From Calditrichota bacterium (GTDB lineage Bacteria; Zixibacteria; MSB-5A5; GN15; FEB-12): a stretch of DNA of 5,316 nucleotides. Below the pieces are notes generated by a model, which saw only the letters and a list, made by a program, of their open reading frames with translations, was not told where the DNA came from and ran no database searches. Position numbers and translations under genes: made by a program. Below are positions 1 to 5,096 of this stretch, piece after piece (the first letter of the stretch is position 1; the number at the start of each line of letters is the position of its first letter). Where the stretch lies: NCBI GenBank assembly GCA_008501655.1, contig QQUK01000127.1, positions 1 to 5,316 on the forward strand. The letters run 5' to 3'.

Positions 1-892
1 CCCCGACTGTCGTATTCGGCACCGCCGCCTTAACCGACTCGACCCGACCGATATATGTCTTCTGGTCATACGGTCTCTGCATCGCCCGTAATATCCGCGA
101 ACTCCCCGCCTGCAGAGGCAGATGCATATGCCGGCAGATCCGCCCTTTCGATTCGGCGTACACCTCAACCAGCTCTTTGCGAACTGTCTGCGGTTCAATC
201 GAAGATATCCGCAGTCTTGGTAAATCGGTCTCGCTTATAATAAACCGGCACAATGACGCCAGATTCCGCATCATTGGTTCTGATTTCGAATTTTTGTAAT
301 GCCCGATATGCACCCCGGTCAGCACCACTTCATTATAGCCGTTCTCCACCAGCATATTGATTTCATCGATTATCTCAAGTGCCGGACGATTTTTTATCCG
401 CCCCCGCACTGTCGGAATAATACAGAACGTGCACCATTGGTTACAGCCATCGGAGACTTTGAGCCATGCCCGGTTATGGTCGAAGAAATTGGACACCATC
501 GTTGAACAGCTTTTATCCGGCTCTTCGGTGAACAGATCCGGAAACCGCCCCGGCACAATAGTCGAAATCTCATCTTTCTGCTGATTTCGGACAATCAGGT
601 CGACTGCCTCCATCCCTTCTATTAATGTCGGGTCATTATCGACATAACAGCCGGTCACCACGATTTTCGAATTCGGGTTCTGCCTTGACGCCCGCCGTAT
701 CATCGACCTGCAATCGGCATCCGCTTTGTGCGTGACGGTGCAGGTATTGATGATATAGATATCCGCCGCTTCATTGGAATTCGCCCGCTCAAACCCGAAC
801 GGATACAACTGCGCCGCAATCTTTTCCGATTCGTATTGATTAAGCCGGCAGCCTACTGTCTGGACTGATATCTTTTTCTTCGCTTTTTCCAT
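1..892 (-). CDS. mtaB: tRNA methylthiotransferase MtaB, N-terminal 297 codons (cut by window edge)
   Basis: Radical-SAM enzyme predicted to add a methylthio group to N6-threonylcarbamoyladenosine at position 37 of ANN-decoding tRNAs in the cytoplasm. I translated the minus strand from ATG at 892; the frame stays open to base 1, so the C-terminal third (rest of the radical-SAM core and TRAM domain; family length is about 430 aa) lies outside. The UPF0004 domain shows its three cluster cysteines at C15 (VGCRLNQ), C51 (NTCTVT) and C82 (TGCY). The radical-SAM CxxxCxxC motif is C150/C154/C157 in KVSDGCNQWCTFCIIP, followed by the RG pair and LTGVHIGHY (about 199-207), the style of MtaB rather than MiaB or RimO. 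No Shine-Dalgarno sequence is seen just upstream of the ATG. It stands alone here, divergent from nothing and followed upstream by repeats. The family assignment is firm; the MtaB subtype is slightly less so. Confidence 0.93.
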   Translation of the reverse strand, partial: MEKAKKKISVQTVGCRLNQYESEKIAAQLYPFGFERANSNEAADIYIINTCTVTHKADADCRSMIRRASRQNPNSKIVVTGCYVDNDPTLIEGMEAVDLIVRNQQKDEISTIVPGRFPDLFTEEPDKSCSTMVSNFFDHNRAWLKVSDGCNQWCTFCIIPTVRGRIKNRPALEIIDEINMLVENGYNEVVLTGVHIGHYKNSKSEPMMRNLASLCRFIISETDLPRLRISSIEPQTVRKELVEVYAESKGRICRHMHLPLQAGSSRILRAMQRPYDQKTYIGRVESVKAAVPNTTVG

Positions 893-899
893 GGCGTTT

Positions 900-927
900 A
901 ATATACGAAAATAATCCCCTTTGTAAA
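900..927 (-). promoter_or_regulatory. Candidate mtaB promoter giving a leaderless or near-leaderless mRNA
   Basis: On the minus strand TTTACA (927-922) and TATATT (905-900) are separated by 16 bases, a fair sigma-70-type match. The -10 box lies only 7 bases before the ATG at 892, so transcription would start at or next to the start codon. This agrees with the absence of a ribosome binding site there. A second, weaker -10-like TAAAAT lies further upstream. Prediction from base pattern only. Confidence 0.3.
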
Positions 928-964
928 TAACGGTATTTTATCATGTAGGGGCAGTTGTCAGTAG

Positions 965-1015
965 GTCGGAACCCCTGCGGTTCCGACTTGTGTTGTCAGG
1001 CATCCTGCCTGACAA
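965..1015. repeat. Two adjacent hairpin elements
   Basis: First hairpin: arm GTCGGAACC (965-973), loop of 5, complementary arm 979-987. Second hairpin: arm TTGTCAGGC (993-1001), loop of 5, arm 1007-1015. Both arms are perfect 9-bp matches. The second hairpin starts the 230-bp direct-repeat unit and recurs at 1361-1383. Neither is followed by a T-run, so they do not look like ordinary intrinsic terminators. Confidence 0.8.
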
Positions 1016-1221
1016 TTAGACACACCCCTACCCCCTCTTTTTAGAGGGGAAAATAAAAGTCCCCTTTTCGCCTCAGGCGGACTCAGGGTGACTTATTATA
1101 GGTACTGACAATATATAATCTGTCATACTGAGCTTGTCGAAGTATGCTCCATTTGTCTTGTCGGGTTTCTCGATCTTGAAATCTTTCGATTTCAAGGCAA
1201 CGGAACCCGACCTACATTTAC
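990..1221. repeat. 230-bp composite repeat, copy 1
   Basis: The unit consists, in order, of a TTGTCAGG hairpin, a C-rich block with the hairpin CCCCTCT/AGAGGGG, a GGCGGACTCAGGGTGA block, AATATATAATCTG, the CTGAGCTTGTCGAAG motif, and a two-tier cruciform. The cruciform has outer arms GTCGGGTT (1160-1167) and AACCCGAC (1204-1211), 7-base internal loops on both sides, and inner arms CTTGAAATC (1175-1183) and GATTTCAAG (1188-1196) around a 4-base loop. The same order is found at 1358-1634, and the right half again at 1635-1750. No ORF of credible composition covers it. Confidence 0.85.
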
Positions 1222-1228
1222 AGTGTCG

Positions 1229-1280
1229 CTTGAGTCTTCAGACTCAAGTGAAATCCATTGGAATCTGAAGATTCCAATGG
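1229..1280. repeat. Two near-perfect palindromes between repeat copies
   Basis: CTTGAGTCT (1229-1237) pairs with 1240-1248 around a 2-base centre. CCATTGGAATCT (1255-1266) pairs with 1269-1280 around a 2-base centre, giving 12-bp arms. They are adjacent, have unrelated arm sequences but the same compact architecture, and lie outside the 230-bp unit. Confidence 0.8.
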
Positions 1281-1298
1281 CACAAATTTTGTAAACGT

Positions 1299-1354
1299 TT
1301 GTGTTGTCAGGCATCCTGCAACGGGTGCCCCACCCTTTGGGGTGGGTTCCCGTT
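1299..1354. repeat. Half hairpin followed by an inserted two-tier hairpin
   Basis: Bases 1299-1319 are identical over 21 bases to 988-1008, that is, the left arm and loop of the TTGTCAGG hairpin, but the right arm is missing. In its place is a two-tier hairpin with outer arms AACGGG (1320-1325) and CCCGTT (1349-1354) and inner arms CCCACCC (1329-1335) and GGGTGGG (1340-1346). A complete TTGTCAGG hairpin then follows at 1361. The arrangement reads as one element placed inside another. Confidence 0.7.
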
Positions 1355-1357
1355 CTC

Positions 1358-1634
1358 GTGTTGTCAGGCGTGCCTCCTGACAAGACACACCCCCTACCCC
1401 CTCTTTTTAGAGGGGAAAACAAAAGTCCCCTTTCTGCCATAGGCGGACTCAGGGTGATTTATTATAGGCTCCGACATATATAATCTGTCATACTGAGCTT
1501 GTCGAAGTATGCTCCATTTGTCTTCTCGGGTTTCTCGATCTTAAAATCTTCCGATTTCAAGGCAACGGAACCGGGTAGCCCACTGCTTGCAGTGGGTCTC
1601 TATTCCACCGTATATACTAATGAGACCTACATTT
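1358..1634. repeat. 230-bp composite repeat, copy 2, interrupted
   Basis: Same order of blocks as at 990-1221, with scattered substitutions. The TTGTCAGG hairpin is 1361-1383, the C-rich CCCCTCT/AGAGGGG block is around 1395-1415, and the CTGAGCTTGTCGAAG motif is near 1493-1507. The inner cruciform arm has one mismatch (CTTAAAATC, 1540-1548). The right outer arm is broken after 1572 by about 51 extra bases; the sequence resumes as GACCTACATTT at 1624. Confidence 0.85.
1573..1623. repeat. About 51-bp insert carrying a perfect palindrome, within copy 2
   Basis: Compared with copies 1 and 3, about 51 bases separate GGAACC (1567-1572) from GACCTACATTT (1624 on). The insert holds the palindrome CCCACTGC (1579-1586), TT, GCAGTGGG (1589-1596). 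Its GGGTAGCCCAC... start and CCCAC core resemble the CCCACCAT palindromes at 1891 and 5264. The exact ends are uncertain by a few bases because G and C runs make the junctions ambiguous. Confidence 0.65.
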
Positions 1635-1750
1635 ACTGACAATATATAATCTGTCATACTGAGCTTGTCGAAGTATGCTCCATTTGTCTTGTCGGGTTTC
1701 TCGATCTTGAAATCTTACGATTTCAAGGCAACGGAACCCGACCTACATTT
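1635..1750. repeat. 230-bp composite repeat, copy 3 (right half only)
   Basis: It starts at ACTGACAATATATAATCTG and runs to ACCTACATTT, matching 1104-1219 almost base for base. The cruciform is intact: outer arms 1691-1698 and 1735-1742, inner arms 1706-1714 and 1719-1727, with loop TTAC instead of TTTC. The left part of the unit (TTGTCAGG hairpin and C-rich block) is absent, so this copy joins directly to the end of copy 2. Confidence 0.85.
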
Positions 1751-1761
1751 CCTCCTCACCT

Positions 1762-1876
1762 CCCCCGCGAAGGCGGGGGTCCAGAACCCTCTAACTGGAT
1801 CCCCGCCTCCGCGGGGATGGTGTACGTTACTATCAAGAACCAAGTTTCTCTTTCCCCTCTCCTGCGGAGGCAGGAG
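1762..1876. repeat. GC-rich hairpin cluster
   Basis: There are three stem-loops: CCCCCGC (1762-1768) with 1773-1779; CCCCGC (1801-1806) with 1811-1816; CTCCTGC (1859-1865) with GCAGGAG (1870-1876). The first two are themselves linked by TCCAG (1780-1784) and CTGGA (1795-1799), making a larger interrupted palindrome. This gene-free stretch otherwise contains only filler sequence. Confidence 0.75.
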
Positions 1877-1890
1877 TCTCAAACCCGTTT

Positions 1891-1941
1891 CCCACCATAA
1901 ATGGTGGGCTACCAATCGTAGGGGCGGTTCGCGAACCGCCC
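1891..1941. repeat. Two palindromes: CCCACCAT type and a 20-bp perfect palindrome
   Basis: CCCACCAT (1891-1898), AA, ATGGTGGG (1901-1908) has 8-bp arms and recurs at 5264-5281 with centre TC. GGGCGGTTCG (1922-1931) is followed directly by its reverse complement (1932-1941) with no loop. It is flanked by GTA and TAC, which would lengthen the stem. As RNA the second would need to open a few central pairs to form a loop. Confidence 0.8.
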
Positions 1942-1995
1942 TTACAAAAGCCATCGTTTTTGGGGGCGTAAGCGGGGGTCGAAATTCCCGTGGGC

Positions 1996-2015
1996 GGCAG
2001 ACGCCCTCGTCTGCC
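1996..2015. repeat. GGCAGACG hairpin just past the end of the 211-aa gene
   Basis: Arms GGCAGACG (1996-2003) and CGTCTGCC (2008-2015) enclose a 4-base loop. On the minus strand it lies 10 bases beyond the stop codon at 2026-2028 and could end or protect that transcript, but no T-run follows, so it is not a typical intrinsic terminator. A related copy in the opposite orientation is at 5292-5311. Confidence 0.7.
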
Positions 2016-2025
2016 CCATTACCCT

Positions 2026-2661
2026 TCACTCCACCGGCACCCCATCCCTATACATCACCGGCTCATCCCCCTTTGGCTCAACCACCCTTCTCACCGGCAA
2101 ACTCCTCCGCTTCTCCCCCTGTAGCGTCCGCAACAACCGGAACGTCCTCGTCAACTGCCTATCCAACCGCAACTCATACCGCACCAATGTCTCCGCAAAC
2201 TTCGCCTTAGGTATCGAATTCTTCCCCACCTCATTCTGCACATACGTCTGGTAATCAACATCATCTTCGACCTCATAATCATCATCAACCGCCGCATCGA
2301 CTAACTCCTCAACCAGCTTCCGATACTTCCACTGTCTCGAAATATCCTCAATCTGCTCATTCACATACGATGTCTCCGCCGCAATCACTCTCCGCATCCG
2401 CCAGAATATCGACGCTATCTTATGCACCAGGTAATCCTGCGTCACCCCTACCGGACGCAACTCCTCCCGAAGCGACTCATGAAGCCCTTCAAACTCCTGT
2501 TTATCTTCCTGAAGATATTTCGATTGAAGAATTAACCGTTCAGAATATAATCCATGAACGACTGCATTTTGCGATGCTGTTTCTTTCCCTTTTTTGGACT
2601 TCGGACCGGTCGATTTTAGCGCATTCGCCCGATTCGCCACCAACTGCTTCTCAGATATCAT
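2026..2661 (-). CDS. Uncharacterised 211-aa protein of a recurrent bacterial family
   Basis: I recognise the N-terminal pattern (ANRANALKSTGPKSKKGK at 9-26, then SQNAVVHGL at 30-38) and the ending YELRLDRQLTRTFRLLRTLQ (162-181) from many hypothetical proteins in bacteria with repeat-rich genomes. No function is known to me. In between, a helical stretch (about 53-98) holds the typical EEFE/ELRPVG-like segment and a W-R-RR motif, followed by an acidic patch around 123-135. It has no signal peptide or membrane segment and is probably cytoplasmic. I chose ATG at 2661 because GGGGAGAGAGG lies 5 bases upstream and family similarity begins at once. The frame stays open to an ATG at 2784, but those 41 extra codons translate a repeat. 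Codon and base composition match the GC-moderate side of the window, not the island next door. Confidence 0.75.
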   Translation of the reverse strand: MISEKQLVANRANALKSTGPKSKKGKETASQNAVVHGLYSERLILQSKYLQEDKQEFEGLHESLREELRPVGVTQDYLVHKIASIFWRMRRVIAAETSYVNEQIEDISRQWKYRKLVEELVDAAVDDDYEVEDDVDYQTYVQNEVGKNSIPKAKFAETLVRYELRLDRQLTRTFRLLRTLQGEKRRSLPVRRVVEPKGDEPVMYRDGVPVE

Positions 2662-2666
2662 ATTTT

Positions 2667-2677
2667 CCTCTCTCCCC
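2667..2677 (-). promoter_or_regulatory. Ribosome binding site that fixes the start at 2661
   Basis: On the minus strand GGGGAGAGAGG ends 5 bases before ATG 2661. Its first four G's are part of the right arm of the CCCCTCT/AGAGGGG hairpin (2674-2691), so a repeat element supplies part of the translation signal and its folding could reduce access to it. Confidence 0.6.
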
Positions 2678-2829
2678 TCTATCAAGAGGGGTCGGGGGTG
2701 TGTAAATAAGTCACCCTGAGCTTGTCGAAGGGTGCTCAATACATTCGTCATACTGAGTCCGCCTGTGGCGGAAAGTATACTCAATAATGTAAAAACGTCA
2801 TTGCGAGTCCGTGGGGCGGACGTGGCAAT
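2674..2829. repeat. Mosaic of repeat elements upstream of the 211-aa gene
   Basis: CCCCTCT (2674-2680) pairs with AGAGGGG (2685-2691), followed by GGTGTG; this is the C-rich block of the 230-bp unit in reverse orientation. CACCCT (2712-2717) pairs with AGGGTG (2729-2734) around the GAGCTTGTCGA motif. A CATACTGAGTCCGCC block follows at about 2749. The last element is a two-tier hairpin: outer ATTGC (2800-2804) and GCAAT (2825-2829), inner GTCCG (2807-2811) and CGGAC (2817-2821). The repeats stop shortly before the AT-rich island begins. Confidence 0.75.
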
Positions 2830-2865
2830 CTCATCTTTACAAAAGCACCCTATATAAATTTAACA

Positions 2866-2895
2866 TTGATTCTATAGATATTTTGACTATATTAT
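2866..2895 (+). promoter_or_regulatory. Candidate promoter for the SIR2-DUF262 pair
   Basis: TTGATT (2866-2871) and TATTAT (2890-2895) are spaced by 18 bases, each one or two mismatches from consensus. Transcription would start near 2902, leaving a leader of about 33 bases. AT-rich DNA yields such matches by chance, and another -35-like TTGACT lies at 2883. No operator-like palindrome is visible here. Confidence 0.35.
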
Positions 2896-2934
2896 GAATA
2901 CATAAATTAAAATATATTCAAAACAATTACTTAA

Positions 2935-3954
2935 ATGAAACAAGTATATATAATATTAGGGAATGGCTTTACGATTGACCTTATAAATTTCTTGAATTTG
3001 AAAGGTCAAATAGATGTTTCTAATCTTTTTAAAAATGGCGAGTTGGTTCTGTGGCCTGGGGATGATAAACCTGGATTTCTTTCTTATAAGTACTGTCCCA
3101 ATTTATGGATTCTTGGAGCAAGACCAAATATTGAATATAATAGTTCAATAAATTTGATTGAAGATATAATTACATGCGCTAATATTTTATATAAAAATAT
3201 TATTGACAATAAAATCTTAGCCGATAGAAGTAACACTCAAATTTACTTTAAAGCTTATAAAGAATTAGTAACGTACTTAAAAGCATTATTTATATATTAC
3301 AACCAAAAAGTTATTTTCTCACAACCTGAAATTTATAGCTGGGGTTGGGCTGAATACTTTGACATCTTAAACCTTGACTCAAATATCAGTAAAGTTCATA
3401 TTATTACTTTCAATTATGATATATTTTTAGAACGAGTATTAAAAAAATTGGATATTAATTTCACTATAAGTGGCTTTGAAGAAAATGATAATAAATTTAA
3501 AATTTATAAACCTCATGGTTCTATAAGTTTTTCACACAAATACAAAGTCGCAAAGGAAGCATTTGAAATTAAATATGACCAATCTATCAATGATGCAAAT
3601 ATTGATGACTTTAATATAGAATACAATAATTTATCATGTTTAAATATGGTTAATGCAATGATACCTCCTGCTGGTGATTCAACCAGATTGAATTTTAAAT
3701 GGGCAAATGATATCAATGATGAGATTAAAAAAGCAGCAAATTATCTAGAGGTTAATGATGAATTAATCATATGTGGATCCTCATATTGGCATGTTGACAG
3801 ATTAGAGATTGATTCAATTCTCACAGCGATTTCCCCTGAGATTAAAGATATTAAAGTTATCAACCCTAATACACCAAACGTATTCAATGCAGTTATAACA
3901 ACATTATTTGATAATGTAACATTTTACAATAACCCAGAGCCAATTACATTATGA
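2935..3954 (+). CDS. SIR2-like NAD-binding protein, probable NADase effector
   Basis: A 339-aa cytoplasmic protein with the Rossmann-type layout of SIR2-like (SIR2_2) defence proteins. In order: ILGNGF (7-12) as the glycine-rich nucleotide loop; a divergent helical insert (about 20-145); TFNYDIFLE (158-166) with the expected catalytic Asn160; KPHGS (192-196) with the expected catalytic His194; IPPAG (243-247); a C-terminal NDELIICGSSYWHVDR (274-289) and VINPN (308-312) that close the fold. Keeping both Asn and His suggests active NAD cleavage, as in ThsA and DSR2, rather than protein deacetylation; no zinc-binding cysteine quartet is seen. The GNGF loop also recalls AbiH proteins. The start is fixed: an in-frame TAA lies directly before ATG 2935. 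No Shine-Dalgarno sequence is visible. Its last four bases overlap the DUF262 gene, implying coupled translation. It is strongly AT-rich unlike the left half of the window. Family call firm; activity and role inferred. Confidence 0.85.
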   Translation: MKQVYIILGNGFTIDLINFLNLKGQIDVSNLFKNGELVLWPGDDKPGFLSYKYCPNLWILGARPNIEYNSSINLIEDIITCANILYKNIIDNKILADRSNTQIYFKAYKELVTYLKALFIYYNQKVIFSQPEIYSWGWAEYFDILNLDSNISKVHIITFNYDIFLERVLKKLDINFTISGFEENDNKFKIYKPHGSISFSHKYKVAKEAFEIKYDQSINDANIDDFNIEYNNLSCLNMVNAMIPPAGDSTRLNFKWANDINDEIKKAANYLEVNDELIICGSSYWHVDRLEIDSILTAISPEIKDIKVINPNTPNVFNAVITTLFDNVTFYNNPEPITL

Positions 3955-5006
3955 ACAAATCATTAAGAAGAAGAAGTAATACGATTAATATAGCTACTTT
4001 TTGGGAAGATTATAATCTTAAAAAATATAATTTATCCCCTAATTATCAACGAAAAAATAAAGTTTGGAATATAAGTGAACAATCATATCTCATAGACACA
4101 ATATTAAAAAATTTCCCAATGCCTCCAATATTCTTACATCAACATATTAATAATGACGGAAGAACAATGTACGATGTTATAGATGGTAAGCAACGCTTAT
4201 CAGCTATTATACGATTTATAGATAATCAAATAGCAATTCCTGATGATTTTCATTCGGACAAATTTGGAGATGAACGCCTTTCTGGTTTATTTTTTAAAGA
4301 TCTTGATAAGGAAAGTTTTATTGGTTGGAAAGTTAATTTCTGGAAATATGAGTTAACAATTGAATATATAGAAACAGATCAAATTCAAACTGTTAATAAT
4401 ATCTTTGATAGACTAAATAGAAATGGTGAACCATTAACAAAACAAGAATTAAGAAATGCAAAATTCAATAATACTTATTTTCATATGAAGATAATTGATT
4501 TTACTAATTCAAGTATCCTGAAAGATGTTTTAGATAAAACTGGTAGAAATAGAATGGAAGACCAGGAGTTTATATCTGAATTATTATTCTTTACGGTAAA
4601 TGAGTTACCTCTACCAGGTGACAATCCTAAAACAATTGATAAATTGTACGAAGAATATTGTAGCAAAACAAAATCTGAAATCGATAGTATTTTTACTCAA
4701 TTTGAAATTGTGTTAAATATTTATTCAAAGTTTAAAATTAATTTAAAAAAATATCATGTTTATGGTGTTAGTCATATCTATGGTATTTGGGGACTTGCAA
4801 TTCATTTTTCAAAGCTTAATGCTGTACCAAAAAATATATCAATAATATTAAACAACTTTTATCAACGATACAGAGACAAAGAACCTGAACCAAATATAGA
4901 TAAGTATCGTGAATCTATGAGTGCTGGTACAAAATCAAAAAAAAGAAGAAGTATAAGAGTAAATGCTCTTATAAAATATGTTAAGAAAGAATTTTTATCT
5001 AAATAA
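3951..5006 (+). CDS. DUF262 (GmrS / ParB-Srx-fold) protein without nuclease domain
   Basis: A 351-aa protein. The DUF262 core is clear: LSPNYQRKNKVW (28-39), a helix with LIDTILKNFPMPPIFLH (47-63), DVIDGKQRLSAI (75-86, the DGxQR signature linked to nucleotide use in GmrS and SspE), and IFDRLNRNGEPLTKQELRNA (151-170), a hallmark of the family. The rest (about 205-320) looks helical, and the tail (about 327-351) is lysine/arginine-rich and could touch nucleic acid. GmrSD-type proteins usually continue into a DUF1524 HNH nuclease; here no HxxP/HNH pattern exists and the protein ends too early. So it is probably a sensor, NTPase or regulator needing a partner. ATG 3951 sits inside the upstream stop (ATGA), fixing a two-gene operon with the SIR2-like gene. 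DUF262 identity is near certain; function is inferred. Confidence 0.88.
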   Translation: MNKSLRRRSNTINIATFWEDYNLKKYNLSPNYQRKNKVWNISEQSYLIDTILKNFPMPPIFLHQHINNDGRTMYDVIDGKQRLSAIIRFIDNQIAIPDDFHSDKFGDERLSGLFFKDLDKESFIGWKVNFWKYELTIEYIETDQIQTVNNIFDRLNRNGEPLTKQELRNAKFNNTYFHMKIIDFTNSSILKDVLDKTGRNRMEDQEFISELLFFTVNELPLPGDNPKTIDKLYEEYCSKTKSEIDSIFTQFEIVLNIYSKFKINLKKYHVYGVSHIYGIWGLAIHFSKLNAVPKNISIILNNFYQRYRDKEPEPNIDKYRESMSAGTKSKKRRSIRVNALIKYVKKEFLSK

Positions 5007-5055
5007 ATTTAATAGTTTCTCCACTTTTCCTACAACTTCTCCCTAAAATACTCAT

Positions 5056-5091
5056 CACCTCATTACTTGAATAACTATAATGTATGAGGTG
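5056..5091. repeat. Stem-loop downstream of the cassette
   Basis: CACCTCAT (5056-5063) pairs perfectly with ATGAGGTG (5084-5091) around a 20-base loop; two more pairs are possible past a bulge. The loop holds TATAAT (5076-5081), which resembles a -10 box but has no good -35 partner. No T-run follows, so it is not a standard terminator of the DUF262 transcript. The right arm contains GAGGTG, a ribosome-site-like sequence 5 bases before ATG 5097. Confidence 0.5.
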
Positions 5092-5096
5092 CAGAC

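Noticed and set aside
1192..1440. 82-codon minus-strand ORF across the repeats
   Set aside because: Its sequence is a direct translation of the C-rich hairpin and TTGTCAGG elements, with no protein-like composition.
990..1750. CRISPR array
   Set aside because: The repeat units are over 100 bp, the spacing is irregular (365 and 166 bases between the same motif), and no unique spacers of even length or cas genes are present.
893..2025. Transposase or complete insertion sequence
   Set aside because: No transposase-like frame on either strand; only short palindromic elements are visible.
1715..2029. 104-codon minus-strand ORF
   Set aside because: It lies wholly within palindromic repeats; recurring repeat translations such as PAFAGE and VAHHLWW betray it as non-coding.
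1665..2210. 181-codon plus-strand ORF
   Set aside because: The first half translates hairpins (SPAKAGVQNP style) and the second half is the Pro/Ser/Thr-rich antisense of the 211-aa gene.
2370..2705. 111-codon plus-strand ORF
   Set aside because: Antisense shadow of the 211-aa gene ending in translated repeat; low-complexity Pro/Ser content and no ribosome site.
2935..5006. Toxin-antitoxin pair
   Set aside because: Both proteins are large and resemble defence proteins; no small antitoxin fold is present. A toxin gated by its neighbour remains possible but is covered by the defence hypothesis.
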